Origin: Comamonadaceae bacterium
Lineage (GTDB): Bacteria; Pseudomonadota; Gammaproteobacteria; Burkholderiales; Burkholderiaceae_C
Length of the DNA: 64,000 nucleotides
NCBI GenBank assembly: GCA_947450645.1
Contig: CANFWH010000004.1
Location: 1 to 64,000 of the forward strand
Reading direction: 5' to 3'
The notes beneath the pieces are model-generated. The model saw only the letters and a program-made list of their open reading frames with translations. It was not told where the DNA came from and did no database searches. Below are positions 16,179 through 26,180 of this stretch, in pieces. The stretch's first letter is position 1, and each line of letters opens with the position of its first letter. A program made the position numbers and the translations under genes.

Positions 16179-17065
16179 GCCGCCCACTTCACTAGCCCCG
16201 AATACGCGGTTGCCAGCACCACAATGCCAAACGCAATGCGGTACCACGCGAAGGCGACAAAGCTATGGCTGGCTATGTATTTAAGCAGCCAGCGCACGCA
16301 AATCCAAGCGCTTAAAAACGAAAACAACAAACCCACAGCGAATATGGGCGCGTCAGCCATGGAGAGCAAGGCGCGCTCTTTGTAGAGGCTGTACGCGCCC
16401 GCGCCAATCAGCGTGGGAATGGCAAGGTAGAACGAAAAATCGGTAGCGGCTTTGCGTGAAAGCCCGAGTAACATGCCGCCGATGATGGTTGCGCCACTGC
16501 GGCTCGTGCCTGGAATCATGGCAAGGCATTGGACTAGGCCAACTTTGAGCGCGAGCAGTGGGGTCATGGACTCGACAGTTTGTTGCTTCGATTCCGCAGC
16601 AAGCCAATTGGGGTCAGACCCCACCGTCGCTTCGCTTTGGGCTTGGGTCAGACCCCAAATGTTTGCTGCTCGCTTCTCCACCCACAAAATAATGATGCCT
16701 CCAACGATGAAGGTTGTTGCAACGACGAGCGGCGTAAACAAATGCGCCTTAATGTATTTGCCAAATAGCAGCCCGAGCACCACCGCAGGCACAAAGGCAA
16801 TCAGCACATTCAGTGCAAAGCCACGGCTAGCTTGGCTTGTGGGCAAGGTCACCACCGTGTCCTTGATCTTTTGCCAATACACCATGATGACGGCAAGGAT
16901 CGCGCCCGTTTGAATCGCGATATCGAACACTTTGGCTTTGTCGTCGTCAAACCCGAGCAGCGCGCCCGCCAAGATGAGGTGCCCCGTGGACGATATGGGC
17001 AGGAACTCGGTCAGTCCTTCGACGATGCCCATGAGGGCGGCTTTGAGTAGTAAGGTGATATCCAT
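16175..17065 (-). CDS. uppP: undecaprenyl-diphosphatase UppP
   Basis: A 296-residue integral membrane phosphatase that converts undecaprenyl diphosphate to the monophosphate carrier for peptidoglycan and other envelope polymers; overproduction gives bacitracin resistance in some hosts. The active-site motifs [15 protein letters not shown] (residues 17-30) and [14 protein letters not shown] are intact. It is about 20 residues longer than usual. The excess (about residues 136-155, [18 protein letters not shown]) is encoded by a palindromic DNA element at 16608-16658. Its start codon overlaps the parC stop by one base (TAATG), so it is the last gene of parE-slt-parC-uppP. Confidence 0.95.
   Translation of the reverse strand: MDITLLLKAALMGIVEGLTEFLPISSTGHLILAGALLGFDDDKAKVFDIAIQTGAILAVIMVYWQKIKDTVVTLPTSQASRGFALNVLIAFVPAVVLGLLFGKYIKAHLFTPLVVATTFIVGGIIILWVEKRAANIWGLTQAQSEATVGSDPNWLAAESKQQTVESMTPLLALKVGLVQCLAMIPGTSRSGATIIGGMLLGLSRKAATDFSFYLAIPTLIGAGAYSLYKERALLSMADAPIFAVGLLFSFLSAWICVRWLLKYIASHSFVAFAWYRIAFGIVVLATAYSGLVKWAA
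16608..16658. repeat. palindromic element inside uppP
   Basis: A perfect 15-bp palindrome TGGGGTC-A-GACCCCA (16609-16623) and a second copy with one mismatch (16643-16657) flank a 19-bp GC-rich spacer. On the uppP strand the right end reads GACCCCAATTGGCTTGC, matching the mnmE element end GACCCCCATTGGCTTGC at all but one base. Confidence 0.75.
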
Positions 17066-19452
17066 TAAATTGCCTTGATTCCAGTAATCTTAAATCCCAC
17101 ATCCAAAACTTTGCCCTTGCGGCCACGCGGCGCTACGGTCATGGCAATCATTTTGTGATCGAGTTTTTCGGTTTTCTCTTTGCCGCCGCGCCCCGCGCCA
17201 TACAGCATGGCGGCTCCGCCTTGCGCAATCACGGCTACTCCTGCGAGCACGTCTTTTGCATCCACGTCCATCAGCATGAGGCCGCGTCCACCGCCGGCCA
17301 TTTGGCGCAAGTCAGTGAGTGCAAAACTGAGTAGGCGACCTTCTCGCGTGCCGCATACCACCTGCTTTGCAGGGCTAGGCGGCTGGGAAGCCATAGCGGA
17401 TGTGGCTTGCGGAGCAGTGGGTATGTGAACGGGCGTATTCAAACTCTCGCCTTTGCCGTCGTGCTCGCCCAAACTCACAAACGCTTTGCCCGCTTTTTGG
17501 CGCGAAATCATATTGGCAACGCTGGCGTAAAAACCATAACCACCGCTGCTGGATAGCAATAGTTGCTCTTCAACCGCACCTGCAAAATAGTATTGCGCTT
17601 GCGTGCCTGCTTCCAGCTCGATGAGGCTTGATATCGGCTGGCCGTCACCACGTCCGCCTGGCAGTAGCGACACCGCAACCGAGTACACACGGACACCCTT
17701 GTCGTTAGCTGTGCCAAAGACGATGAGCGCGTCAATCGAGCGGCATTCGAACACGCGATGCAGCGCATCACCCGCTTTAAACGCGAGCGTGCTTGTGTCG
17801 ATGCCGTGCGCTTTTTGCGTCCGCACCCAGCCGCGCTCAGACACGATGACGGTCATGGGTTCATCGACAATTTTGATCTCGAGGGTGACGCGCTTTTCTT
17901 CTTGAATCAAGGTACGGCGTGCGTCTGTAAATACTTTTGCGTCCGCTTCGATTTCTTTAATCATCAAGCGCTTGAGCGTCGCGGGGCTATTTAAAATTTC
18001 TTCTAATTTTTCTTGCTCTTTGCGCAGCTCCGAGAGCTCTTGCTCAATCTTGATGGCTTCTAGTCTTGCTAGTTGACGCAAGCGGATTTCTAAGATGTCT
18101 TCGGCTTGTCGGTCGGAGAGTTTGAAGCGTGCAATCAGCGCCGCTTTGGGCTCGTCCGACTGGCGAATGATGGCAATCACTTCGTCGATATTGAGCAGCA
18201 CCAGCGCTCGTCCCTCCAAGATGTGGATGCGCTCCAAGACCTTACCCAGTCTGTGTTTGCTACGCCTTTCAATCGTTTGTGCGCGGAACAAAATCCATTC
18301 GTTCAGCATCTGGCGCAGGCTCTTTTGTATCGGCCTACCGTCAATGCCAATCGCGGTCATGTTGATGCTGGACGAGGTCTCTAGCGACGTGTGCGCCAAG
18401 AGCGTCGTAATTAAATCTTGTTGCTCTACGCGCGATGATTTTGGCTCAATCACGATGCGCACCATGGCGTCTTTATTCGACTCGTCACGCACGGTATCAA
18501 CGACCGATAAGAACGTGGCTTTCAGCTGCACTTGCTCTGTGAGCAGCGCCTTCTTGCCCGTCTTCACTTTGGGGTTGCTGATCTCTTCAATTTCGCCCAG
18601 CACGCTGGCGGTGCTGACCCCTGGCGGGAGCTCGTCAATCACCAATTGCCATTGCCCGCGAGCGAGGTCTTCAATGTGCCAACGTGCGCGTACTTTGAGC
18701 GAGCCGCGTCCCGTTTTGTAGGCCTGCGCAATGTCTGCTGCGCCGCTAATAATTTGTCCGCCGCTGGGGTAGTCGGGCGCAGGAAGAATCGCAAACAGCT
18801 CGTCGTCGGGTAACTTAGGATCTTTGATGAGTGCCACGCAAGCCTGAGCGACTTCGCCCAAGTTGTGACTGGGGATTTCAGTCGCCAAGCCCACCGCGAT
18901 ACCGCTTGCGCCATTGAGCAAGTTGAACGGCAAGCGAGCGGGCAACTGGCGCGGCTCCTCGGTGGAGCCGTCGTAGTTGGGAATGAACTCGACCGTGCCC
19001 ATGTCGATTTCGTCCATCAGCAACGTCGTAATTTTGCTGAGTCGCGCCTCGGTGTAGCGCATCGCTGCGGCGTTATCGCCATCGCGTGAGCCAAAGTTGC
19101 CTTGACCATCCACCAGCGGATATCGCTGCGAAAAATCCTGCGCCATGCGCACCATCGCGTCATACGCGGCTTGGTCGCCGTGCGGGTGAAAGCGACCCAG
19201 CACGTCGCCCACGACCCTTGCTGATTTGACGGGGCGTGCGCCCGCATTGCCATTGGGTCCACCAAAGCCCAAACCCATGCGCGACATGGAATAGAGAATG
19301 CGCCGCTGCACGGGCTTTTGCCCGTCGCAGACATCGGGCAAGGCGCGACCTTTGACGACGCTAAGCGCGTATTCCAAATACGCTTGCTGTGCGTAATGCG
19401 CGAGTTCTAGCGATTCGCCTTCGGGTTCAATGGTGATGAGGTTGTCTTGCAT
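17065..19452 (-). CDS. parC: DNA topoisomerase IV subunit A
   Basis: A 795-residue type IIA topoisomerase subunit that, with ParE, decatenates daughter chromosomes. The breakage-reunion domain begins at residue 20, with Tyr133 in [12 protein letters not shown] as the DNA-linking nucleophile and [21 protein letters not shown] as the quinolone-determining region. The C-terminal beta-pinwheel is of the shorter ParC type. A variable linker near residues 675-692 ([18 protein letters not shown]) is encoded by a copy of the 26-bp palindromic repeat and resembles the C-terminus of the neighbouring transglycosylase. It ends overlapping uppP by one base. Confidence 0.96.
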   Translation of the reverse strand: MQDNLITIEPEGESLELAHYAQQAYLEYALSVVKGRALPDVCDGQKPVQRRILYSMSRMGLGFGGPNGNAGARPVKSARVVGDVLGRFHPHGDQAAYDAMVRMAQDFSQRYPLVDGQGNFGSRDGDNAAAMRYTEARLSKITTLLMDEIDMGTVEFIPNYDGSTEEPRQLPARLPFNLLNGASGIAVGLATEIPSHNLGEVAQACVALIKDPKLPDDELFAILPAPDYPSGGQIISGAADIAQAYKTGRGSLKVRARWHIEDLARGQWQLVIDELPPGVSTASVLGEIEEISNPKVKTGKKALLTEQVQLKATFLSVVDTVRDESNKDAMVRIVIEPKSSRVEQQDLITTLLAHTSLETSSSINMTAIGIDGRPIQKSLRQMLNEWILFRAQTIERRSKHRLGKVLERIHILEGRALVLLNIDEVIAIIRQSDEPKAALIARFKLSDRQAEDILEIRLRQLARLEAIKIEQELSELRKEQEKLEEILNSPATLKRLMIKEIEADAKVFTDARRTLIQEEKRVTLEIKIVDEPMTVIVSERGWVRTQKAHGIDTSTLAFKAGDALHRVFECRSIDALIVFGTANDKGVRVYSVAVSLLPGGRGDGQPISSLIELEAGTQAQYYFAGAVEEQLLLSSSGGYGFYASVANMISRQKAGKAFVSLGEHDGKGESLNTPVHIPTAPQATSAMASQPPSPAKQVVCGTREGRLLSFALTDLRQMAGGGRGLMLMDVDAKDVLAGVAVIAQGGAAMLYGAGRGGKEKTEKLDHKMIAMTVAPRGRKGKVLDVGFKITGIKAI
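17385..17410 (+). repeat. 26-bp palindromic repeat in parC
   Basis: Left arm GGGAAGCC, core ATAGCGGAT, right arm GTGGCTTGC. Homology to the copy at 19548 extends further left (CAGGG, six bases, GGCTGGG). Confidence 0.7.
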
Positions 19453-19473
19453 ATCGTGTTTCGGTGCTGAGTT

Positions 19474-20274
19474 TTATTTAAGCGGAAGCCCATTCCCCCG
19501 CCCCTTGGTGGGCCGCAGTGGGTCTGGCCCAGCAGGGGGTTTTGGCTGGGAAGCCACAGCTGGCGTGGCTTGCACGAGGGGCGGTTTGAGTGCGGTGTAC
19601 ATTTGCATGACGGTGCGCACGTAGTTTTGCGTTTCTGGGTAGTTAGGGATTTGGTTGCCTGCTTTTTGCACTGCGCCCTCGCCTGCGTTGTAGGCGGCCA
19701 ATGCTAAATCGAGTTGACCTTTGAAGAGGTTGACCAAGTCACGCAAATAGCGTACGCCTGCATTGATATTGGTTTGCGGGTCAAACAATTTTTGCATTTG
19801 CGTGAGTCGTATCTTGCCATGCGCATCGTCCACCACGCCATATCTGGCGGCGGTTTCAGGGATGAGCTGCATGAGACCGAGCGCGCCTTTGTTGGAAATG
19901 GCCGTGATGTTAAAACCCGACTCGGTGGCGATGAGCGCTTGCAAAAGCTCCACGTCGATGTTGTGCTTTTGCGCGGCGGCTTGCATGTGCGGACGCACGG
20001 CTTTGAGCACTTGGGATGACTCAAAAAACGCTGCAAGTTTAGGTGATAGCAAGGTCGGGGCAGGCGGTTCCTCGTGCGCAGACGGATCAGGCTGCGAGGC
20101 CTCATCTGGGAAGGCTTGCGGGCCATCACCCTTTGAAAACAACTCATATCGATCATCAAGCTTGGCGGCTGAAAAATGCCCCACGCCTTGCGCATCGACG
20201 TAGCCCCAGATTTCGGCGGAAGCGCTGCCAGCCATTGCCCAAATCGCAAGACATACAAGCGCCCGCTTAAACAT
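19474..20274 (-). CDS. periplasmic lytic transglycosylase (SLT domain)
   Basis: A 266-residue exported enzyme predicted to cleave peptidoglycan glycan strands to 1,6-anhydro products. A signal peptide covers residues 1-about 21 (ending GSASA). A DUF4124-like N-terminal stretch (EIWGYVDAQGVGHFS) follows, then the SLT domain with the catalytic glutamate in ALIATESGFN, NKGALGLMQLIPETAARYG and DPQTNINAGVRYLRDLV. A proline-rich tail has VQATPAVASQPKPPAG. I chose ATG 20274 (8-bp overlap with parE) over 20295. It lies between parE and parC, an order common in Comamonadaceae-like bacteria. Confidence 0.9.
   Translation of the reverse strand: MFKRALVCLAIWAMAGSASAEIWGYVDAQGVGHFSAAKLDDRYELFSKGDGPQAFPDEASQPDPSAHEEPPAPTLLSPKLAAFFESSQVLKAVRPHMQAAAQKHNIDVELLQALIATESGFNITAISNKGALGLMQLIPETAARYGVVDDAHGKIRLTQMQKLFDPQTNINAGVRYLRDLVNLFKGQLDLALAAYNAGEGAVQKAGNQIPNYPETQNYVRTVMQMYTALKPPLVQATPAVASQPKPPAGPDPLRPTKGRGNGLPLK
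19548..19573 (+). repeat. 26-bp palindromic repeat in lytic transglycosylase gene
   Basis: Left arm GGGAAGCC, core ACAGCTGGC, right arm GTGGCTTGC; encodes VQATPAVASQP of the C-terminal tail on the minus strand. Confidence 0.7.
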
Positions 20275-22276
20275 CAATCTCAATCCCGTCGCCATGAATT
20301 TCCATGAGCTCGCGCCTCGATGCCGCTTCGCCTTTGCCCATCAGCTTAGTCATTTGCACGTGGGTTTGCGCAAGGTCTAACTCGTGCCAGCGCACGGGCA
20401 GTAAGCGCCGCGTGTCGGGGTTGAGCGTGGTGTCCCACAGCTGCTCGGCGTTCATTTCACCCAGACCTTTAAAGCGGCTGATTTGGCAGCGTTCGCGAGA
20501 AACACCATCCTTGGAAGCCTTATCCAGCAAGGCTTGCAGCTCGCCGTCGTCTAGTGCATAGAGTTTGCTGGCGGGCTTTTTGCCACGAGCAGGGACATCG
20601 AGGCGGAACAGCGGCGGACGTGCAATATAGATGTGCCCCGTCTCGATCAGTTTGGGGAAGTGCTTGAGGAACAGCGTGAGTAGCAGCACCTGAATGTGTG
20701 AACCATCCACGTCCGCATCCGACAAGATACAAATCTTGCCGTAGCGCAGGCCACTGAGATCGGGCGTGTCATTCTCGCCATGCGGATCAACGCCAATCGC
20801 GACCGAAATGTCGTGAATTTCGTTGTTGGCAAACAAGCGGTCACGTTCCACTTCCCATGTATTCAGCACCTTGCCGCGCAGGGGTAGCACGGCTTGCGAC
20901 TCCTTGTCGCGTCCCATTTTTGCCGAGCCACCCGCAGAGTCGCCCTCGACCAAAAACACTTCGTTGTGGGTGATGTCTCTCGATTCGCAGTCGGTCAGTT
21001 TGCCAGGCAACACCGCCACGCCCGAGCCTTTTCGCTTCTCCACTTTTTGCCCTGCGCGTTGACGGGCTTGGGCTGCGCTAATGGCGAGTTCAGCGAGTTT
21101 CTTGCCCCAATCAATGTGCGAGTTCAACCATAGCTCAAGGCTTGGACGCACGTAGTTGGAAACGAGCTTCAGTGCGTCTCGTGAATTCAAACGCTCTTTG
21201 ATTTGTCCTTGGAACTGCGGATCTAGCACCTTGGCCGATAGCACATAGCTGGCGCGGGCAAACACGTCTTCTGGCAAGAGTTTGACGCCCTTGGGCAAGA
21301 GCGCGTGCATTTCGATAAAGCTCTTCACGGCTTGAAAAAGCCCATCACGCAGGCCGCTCTCGTGCGTACCGCCAGCCGTGGTGGGAATCAAGTTGACGTA
21401 GCTCTCGCGCATCACCGCGCCGTCCGCGGTAAAGGCCACCGCCCAAGCCGCCCCTTCGCCTTCGGCAAAGCCCGTGTCCTCGACTTCTTTGCCAGCTTTG
21501 GTAAATTGTTCGCCCTCAAAAAGCGGAATCACAGGGTCGCTGGCGAAGCTTTGCGTGAGGTAGTCGTTTAGGCCGCCCTTGTATTGCCACGTGGTGGTTT
21601 GTTCGGCTTTGTCCTTTGCTTTCTCATTGATAAGCGTGACGATGACCCCCGACATGAGCACCGCCTTGGAGCGCAGCAAATGCGTGAGTTCCGAGAGTGG
21701 AAAGTTGGGCGAGTCGAAGTATTTGGCATCGGGCCAGACGCGCACAACGGTGCCTTGTTTTTTGTCGCCTGCCGCCCAATCGCGCTGCGTCAAGGACTCA
21801 ATGACATCGCCGCCAGCAAAGACGAGTTTGGCAATCTTGCCATCGCGGTGCGAGGAGACTTCTAGCCGAGTGGCGAGGGCATTGGTCACACTCACGCCCA
21901 CGCCGTGCAGGCCGCCTGCAAAGCTATACGCCCCGCCGCTCCCCTTATCGAATTTGCCCCCAGCGTGGAGCTGGGTAAACACAATTTGCATCACGGGCAG
22001 GCCTTCTTCAGGATGAATGCCGTGCGGAATGCCGCGTCCGTCGTCCTCCACGCTGACCGAGCCGTCCGCGTGCAGGGTGAGCGTGATGCGTTTGCCAAAG
22101 TTAGCCAGCGCCTCGTCGGCAGCGTTGTCCAGCACTTCTTGGATCATGTGTAGCGGATGGTCGGTGCGCGTGTACATGCCCGGGCGCTGCTTGACGGGCT
22201 CTAGGCCCTTGAGGACGCGGATGGAGTTTTCGGAATACGAGGTCAGTGGTATCGGTGGTGTTGGTGATTTGGCCAT
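20267..22276 (-). CDS. parE: DNA topoisomerase IV subunit B
   Basis: A 669-residue ATPase subunit of topoisomerase IV. The GHKL ATP-binding site shows EVLDNAADEAL, DDGRGIP and GGLHGVGVSVTNAL. The TOPRIM metal-binding site is EGDSAGGSA plus LSDADVDGSHIQ. At about 670 residues and without the GyrB insert, and being next to parC, it is ParE rather than GyrB. The start codon shares CATG with the divergent glycosyltransferase gene. A copy of the 26-bp repeat lies at 20512-20537, encoding part of LQALLDKASKD. Confidence 0.95.
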   Translation of the reverse strand: MAKSPTPPIPLTSYSENSIRVLKGLEPVKQRPGMYTRTDHPLHMIQEVLDNAADEALANFGKRITLTLHADGSVSVEDDGRGIPHGIHPEEGLPVMQIVFTQLHAGGKFDKGSGGAYSFAGGLHGVGVSVTNALATRLEVSSHRDGKIAKLVFAGGDVIESLTQRDWAAGDKKQGTVVRVWPDAKYFDSPNFPLSELTHLLRSKAVLMSGVIVTLINEKAKDKAEQTTTWQYKGGLNDYLTQSFASDPVIPLFEGEQFTKAGKEVEDTGFAEGEGAAWAVAFTADGAVMRESYVNLIPTTAGGTHESGLRDGLFQAVKSFIEMHALLPKGVKLLPEDVFARASYVLSAKVLDPQFQGQIKERLNSRDALKLVSNYVRPSLELWLNSHIDWGKKLAELAISAAQARQRAGQKVEKRKGSGVAVLPGKLTDCESRDITHNEVFLVEGDSAGGSAKMGRDKESQAVLPLRGKVLNTWEVERDRLFANNEIHDISVAIGVDPHGENDTPDLSGLRYGKICILSDADVDGSHIQVLLLTLFLKHFPKLIETGHIYIARPPLFRLDVPARGKKPASKLYALDDGELQALLDKASKDGVSRERCQISRFKGLGEMNAEQLWDTTLNPDTRRLLPVRWHELDLAQTHVQMTKLMGKGEAASRRELMEIHGDGIEIDV
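20512..20537 (+). repeat. 26-bp palindromic repeat in parE
   Basis: Left arm TGGAAGCC, core TTATCCAGC, right arm AAGGCTTGC; near the apparent consensus. Confidence 0.65.
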
Positions 22277-23945
22277 GAGCTATTATTTCACGATGCTAGA
22301 TCGCGAAGCCCTCGTGGCGCCTTTATTGCTGAATTACGACAACAATCCCGAAGAGGCGGTTTTGGTTTTTCGCCGTGCCATAGACGCGGGGGCATCGAAT
22401 CATCCCGATGTGCTCGTGGTTTTTGCCCTCCATTTATTAGCTGTATCAAATTGGGAAGAGGCTGAGGCCGTGCTGCGTAGAGCGCTTGCGATGGCTCCGC
22501 AAAGTATCTTGGCGCTTTATAACTTAGGCTATTTGATGCACATCCAAAAGCAAGATGCGCAAGCTGAGCGGCTGTTTCGGCAAGTGCTGGCGCTAGAACC
22601 CGAGCATGTGGGCGCGATGATTAATTTGGCCAATACGTTGCAGCGGCTGATGCAGCGCGCTCCCGCGCAGGAGCTCATACGCCGCGCTCAAGCAATTGAA
22701 CCTGACAATGACTTGCCCGCAGCGTTTGAGTTGTTTGAGGCTACTTATGACATCAGCAGTACGGATGCCATCATTTTTGCTAAAGCGAAGCAGGCGGCCG
22801 ATTTGCGCTGTAAGGGTTTGCAAATGCCAAAGCAAATGCCGATGGCGCGACCCTGGCATCAAGGCGAGCGTCCACTGCACGTGGGTTTTGTCTCGGGTGA
22901 CTTTAAGTCGCATCCCGTGGGCTTTTTTTTGCAAGACTGGTTGCCGTATGTTGAGCGCAGCCGTTTGATGCTACATGCGTTTTCTATGCAAGAAATAGAT
23001 GATGTGGTGGCGCAAAAACTGCGTTTGCAGTTTGAAACGTGGCACGACATTTCGGTCATGCGTGATGACGAAGTGCGGCAGTGCATAGTGCAGCTTGGCG
23101 TGGATGTGCTAGTCGATCTTTCGGGTCATACCGATATGAATCGTTTGCCGCTATTTGCTGCTCGCGCTGCGCCCATTCAAATCTCTTGGCTGGGTTGGTA
23201 CGCCACAACAGGCGTGGTGAATATGGATTACTTCCTCACCGATCGCATCAGCAGCCCCGAGTCGTCCGCGGCGCATTACTCGGAGCGTTTGCTCTACTTG
23301 CCAGATACGCGGCTGTGTTTGTGCCAGCCTATCTTTGCGTCAGGTGTAAGTCCGCTGCCCGCTGTGAAAAACAAACACATGACCTTTGGCTCGTTTCAGG
23401 CGCTGCTCAAAATGACCGATGCCACGCTAAATTTATGGCGGCAAGTGCTGATGCAAATCCCAACGGCGCAATTGCAAATTCGTTGCACGCAGTTTGCGCA
23501 AAGCGAAAAAGTGCTGCTGTTTAAGCAGCGGCTGGAGGAGATGGGTTTGCCGCTTGCACGGATTGAGCTTTTGGCGCCCATCTCTTACGCGGCGTATCTT
23601 GAGAGCCATCAAAGCATCGATTTGATACTGGACACGATGCCGTTTACGGGCGGGACTACCACGGCCGAGGCGCTGTGGATGGGCGTGCCGACGTTGACCT
23701 TATCGGGCAATACCTTGATTGCACGTCAGGGCGCAAGCTTGCTCACGGCGGCAGGGCTTGGCGATTGGGCGGTGCACTCGGCAGAGGCCTACGTTGCCAA
23801 GGCGCACTATTGGAGTGAGCATGTGCAAGAGCTGGCAACGCTAAGGGCGAGTCTGCGGGGAAAAGTGCGCACGAGCCCCTTGTTTGATGCGCCGCGATTT
23901 GCTCATGTCTTCACCGAGGCGATAGAAGCGGCGGCTCGTTCGTAA
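22275..23945 (+). CDS. TPR-containing OGT-like (SPINDLY, GT41) glycosyltransferase
   Basis: A 556-residue protein with TPR units in residues about 20-150 (for example [28 protein letters not shown]) and a GT41 catalytic region of the O-GlcNAc transferase type. Diagnostic segments are [68 protein letters not shown], and [27 protein letters not shown] near the UDP-sugar site. Bacterial members glycosylate proteins on Ser/Thr, but the target here is unknown. The frame is open back to 22017 antisense to parE. ATG 22275 or 22293 is the plausible start; neither has a good Shine-Dalgarno. Confidence 0.85.
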   Translation: MSYYFTMLDREALVAPLLLNYDNNPEEAVLVFRRAIDAGASNHPDVLVVFALHLLAVSNWEEAEAVLRRALAMAPQSILALYNLGYLMHIQKQDAQAERLFRQVLALEPEHVGAMINLANTLQRLMQRAPAQELIRRAQAIEPDNDLPAAFELFEATYDISSTDAIIFAKAKQAADLRCKGLQMPKQMPMARPWHQGERPLHVGFVSGDFKSHPVGFFLQDWLPYVERSRLMLHAFSMQEIDDVVAQKLRLQFETWHDISVMRDDEVRQCIVQLGVDVLVDLSGHTDMNRLPLFAARAAPIQISWLGWYATTGVVNMDYFLTDRISSPESSAAHYSERLLYLPDTRLCLCQPIFASGVSPLPAVKNKHMTFGSFQALLKMTDATLNLWRQVLMQIPTAQLQIRCTQFAQSEKVLLFKQRLEEMGLPLARIELLAPISYAAYLESHQSIDLILDTMPFTGGTTTAEALWMGVPTLTLSGNTLIARQGASLLTAAGLGDWAVHSAEAYVAKAHYWSEHVQELATLRASLRGKVRTSPLFDAPRFAHVFTEAIEAAARS

Positions 23946-23989
23946 CTTCGGTACAATGCAAAGCTTCTTTTACAACCCTTGAGGGATAT

Positions 23990-24229
23990 ATGAGCGATAT
24001 CGAAACCCGTGTCAAAAAAATCATTGCCGAGCAACTTGGCGTGGAAGAGTCTGCTGTGACCAATGAAAAAGCCTTCGTGGCTGATTTGGGCGCTGACTCG
24101 CTCGACACCGTGGAATTGGTGATGGCCTTGGAAGACGCGTTTGGTATTGAGATTCCTGATGAAGACGCAGAGAAGATCACGACCGTGCAAAACGCGGTTG
24201 ACTACGCCAGCACCCATAGCAAGGCCTAA
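23990..24229 (+). CDS. acpP: acyl carrier protein
   Basis: A 79-residue acidic protein that carries growing acyl chains in fatty-acid synthesis. The phosphopantetheine attachment site is Ser37 in [16 protein letters not shown] good Shine-Dalgarno (GAGGGA, 23981-23986) precedes the ATG. The usual upstream genes fabD and fabG are absent; the glycosyltransferase ends 44 bp before. A TACAAT at 23952-23957 could be a -10 box, but no -35 is evident. Confidence 0.98.
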   Translation: MSDIETRVKKIIAEQLGVEESAVTNEKAFVADLGADSLDTVELVMALEDAFGIEIPDEDAEKITTVQNAVDYASTHSKA

Positions 24230-24250
24230 GCCTTAGCCGAATCAAATATA

Positions 24251-24285
24251 AAAAAGCCTGATCCTGTAGCAAGGTCAGGCTTTTT
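24251..24285 (+). terminator. rho-independent terminator between acpP and fabF
   Basis: An 11-bp perfect stem (AAAAAGCCTGA, 24251-24261, with TCAGGCTTTTT, 24275-24285) extends inward as CCT/AGG around GTAGCA and ends in a T run. It begins 22 bp after the acpP stop and ends 17 bp before the fabF start. It probably lowers fabF expression relative to the abundant ACP. Confidence 0.9.
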
Positions 24286-24302
24286 GTCGTTGGAGAATGA
24301 GC

Positions 24303-25547
24303 ATGACAAAACGTAGAGTTGTTGTGACAGGCCTTGGCTGTGTCACCCCCGTGGGAAATGATGTGGTGACGAGCTGGGCCAATTTGTTGGCGGGACAGTC
24401 AGGTATTGCCAATATCACCAAGTTTGATGCGTCCGCTTTTGCCTGCCAATTTGCAGGCGAGGTCAAAGGCTTCAAGGTGGAGGACTATCTCAACACGAAA
24501 GAAGTTCGCACCATGGACACGTTTATTCATTATGGTATTGCGGCAGCTGATCAGGCGGTACGCGACTCGGGATTGATGACAGGTGAGGCCTTGAGTGAGG
24601 AAGAATCGCTGCGCATTGGCTGCAACATTGGCTCAGGTATTGGCGGCTTGCCGCTTATCGAAGAGACAGGTAAGGAGCTTACAGCCCGTGGCCCGCGCCG
24701 CATTACGCCGTTTTTTGTGCCAGCCTCCATCATCAACATGATTTCGGGTCATGTGTCGATTCGCTTTGGTTTTAAAGGGCCGAACATTGCTGTCGTCACA
24801 GCTTGCACCACGGGCTTGCACGCTATTGGCATATCGGCTCGGATGATTGAATACGGCGATGCCGATGTGATGATAGCTGGCGGGGCAGAGTCCACCGTTT
24901 CGCCTCTGGGCGTGGGCGGTTTTGCGGCGGCGCGTGCGTTGTCCACGCGCAACGACGATCCCGCCACTGCTTCGCGTCCGTTTGACAAAGACCGCGATGG
25001 TTTTGTCTTGGGCGAAGGGGCTGGCGTGATGGTGCTGGAAGAGTACGAGCACGCCAAAGCACGCGGGGCAAAAATTTATTGCGAGCTCTCAGGTTTTGGC
25101 ATGAGCGGCGACGCGTACCACATGACTGCGCCCAATACCGACGGCCCACGCCGCGCTATTTTGAATGCCCTCAAAAATGCAGGCGTGAATCCCGATCAGG
25201 TGAATTACGTGAATGCGCACGGCACCTCTACACCGCTGGGCGACATCAATGAAACCAATGCTATTAAAGCGGCGTTGGGCGATCATGCCAAGCGCACGCT
25301 CATCAACTCCACCAAGTCGATGACGGGGCATTTGCTGGGCGGCGCAGGCGGCATCGAGTCCGTTTTCACCGTGTTGGCGCTACATCACCAAAAGAGTCCG
25401 CCGACGATCAACATCTTTAACCAAGACCCCGAGTGCGACCTCGACTATTGCGCTAATACCGCACGCGATGTGAAGATTGACGTGGCGCTCAAAAACAATT
25501 TTGGTTTTGGTGGCACGAATGGCAGCTTGGTATTTAAGAAAATTTAA
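24303..25547 (+). CDS. fabF: beta-ketoacyl-ACP synthase II
   Basis: A 414-residue condensing enzyme that elongates acyl-ACP with malonyl-ACP. The catalytic Cys168 (VTACTTG), His306 (HGTSTPLGD), Lys338 and His343 ([15 protein letters not shown]) are all present, as is the C-terminal [11 protein letters not shown] loop. An in-frame ATG at 24297 exists, but GGAG at 24292-24295 sits about 7 bp before the ATG at 24303, which I take as the start. It follows acpP after a terminator and precedes plsY. Confidence 0.96.
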   Translation: MTKRRVVVTGLGCVTPVGNDVVTSWANLLAGQSGIANITKFDASAFACQFAGEVKGFKVEDYLNTKEVRTMDTFIHYGIAAADQAVRDSGLMTGEALSEEESLRIGCNIGSGIGGLPLIEETGKELTARGPRRITPFFVPASIINMISGHVSIRFGFKGPNIAVVTACTTGLHAIGISARMIEYGDADVMIAGGAESTVSPLGVGGFAAARALSTRNDDPATASRPFDKDRDGFVLGEGAGVMVLEEYEHAKARGAKIYCELSGFGMSGDAYHMTAPNTDGPRRAILNALKNAGVNPDQVNYVNAHGTSTPLGDINETNAIKAALGDHAKRTLINSTKSMTGHLLGGAGGIESVFTVLALHHQKSPPTINIFNQDPECDLDYCANTARDVKIDVALKNNFGFGGTNGSLVFKKI

Positions 25548-25556
25548 AGGGCGACT

Positions 25557-26180
25557 ATGTTGCTAATTGCTTGTGCTGTACTGGCGGCTTATCTACTAGG
25601 CTCTTTGACCTTCGCTGTGTTTGTGTGCAAGTTGCTGGGTTTGCCCGATCCACGCACCTACGGCAGCAAAAACCCAGGCTCTAGCAATGTGCTGCGCTCG
25701 GGTAGCAAGAGTGCGGCGCTGCTGACTTTGTTACTGGATGCGCTCAAGGGTTTTACCCCTGTGCTGCTGGTCAAGTTGTTCGGCGAACCTTATGGGCTGG
25801 GCGTTGGCACCGAGGCGCTGGTCGGACTTGCTGCCTTCTTTGGCCACCTCTATCCTATTTATTTCAAGTTCAAAGGCGGTAAAGGCGTGGCGACCGCAGC
25901 CGGCGTGATCTTTGCTATGAGTTGGCCGCTAGGCCTTGCTACGCTTGGCACATGGATCATCATTGCATTTTTCTTTCGCTATTCGTCACTCGCAGCGCTA
26001 GTCGCCGCAGTCTTTGCGCCTGTGTATTACCTCATGGGCGACGGTGTGGCGTGGAATGCTGAAACGCCACTTGCGGCTACACTCATTGTTATGAGCGCGA
26101 TGCTGGCCTACGCACACCGCGACAACATCACGCGCTTACTAAAAGGCACGGAATCGCGGCTGGGTAAAAAAGCTGTTTAG
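25557..26180 (+). CDS. plsY: glycerol-3-phosphate acyltransferase PlsY
   Basis: A 207-residue polytopic membrane enzyme that acylates glycerol-3-phosphate from acyl-phosphate, the first step of phospholipid synthesis. The conserved loops are visible: [46 protein letters not shown], and [21 protein letters not shown]. It follows fabF by 9 bp. It ends with a 4-bp convergent overlap with fbp. Confidence 0.95.
   Translation: MLLIACAVLAAYLLGSLTFAVFVCKLLGLPDPRTYGSKNPGSSNVLRSGSKSAALLTLLLDALKGFTPVLLVKLFGEPYGLGVGTEALVGLAAFFGHLYPIYFKFKGGKGVATAAGVIFAMSWPLGLATLGTWIIIAFFFRYSSLAALVAAVFAPVYYLMGDGVAWNAETPLAATLIVMSAMLAYAHRDNITRLLKGTESRLGKKAV

Noticed and set aside
18095-18721. 208-codon plus-strand open frame opposite parC
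   Set aside because: Antisense to a conserved topoisomerase, Ser/Arg-rich translation typical of shadow frames.
22017-22274. N-terminal extension of the GT41 glycosyltransferase into parE
   Set aside because: The extension is antisense to the conserved ATPase domain of parE and has no resemblance to TPR or glycosyltransferase sequence.
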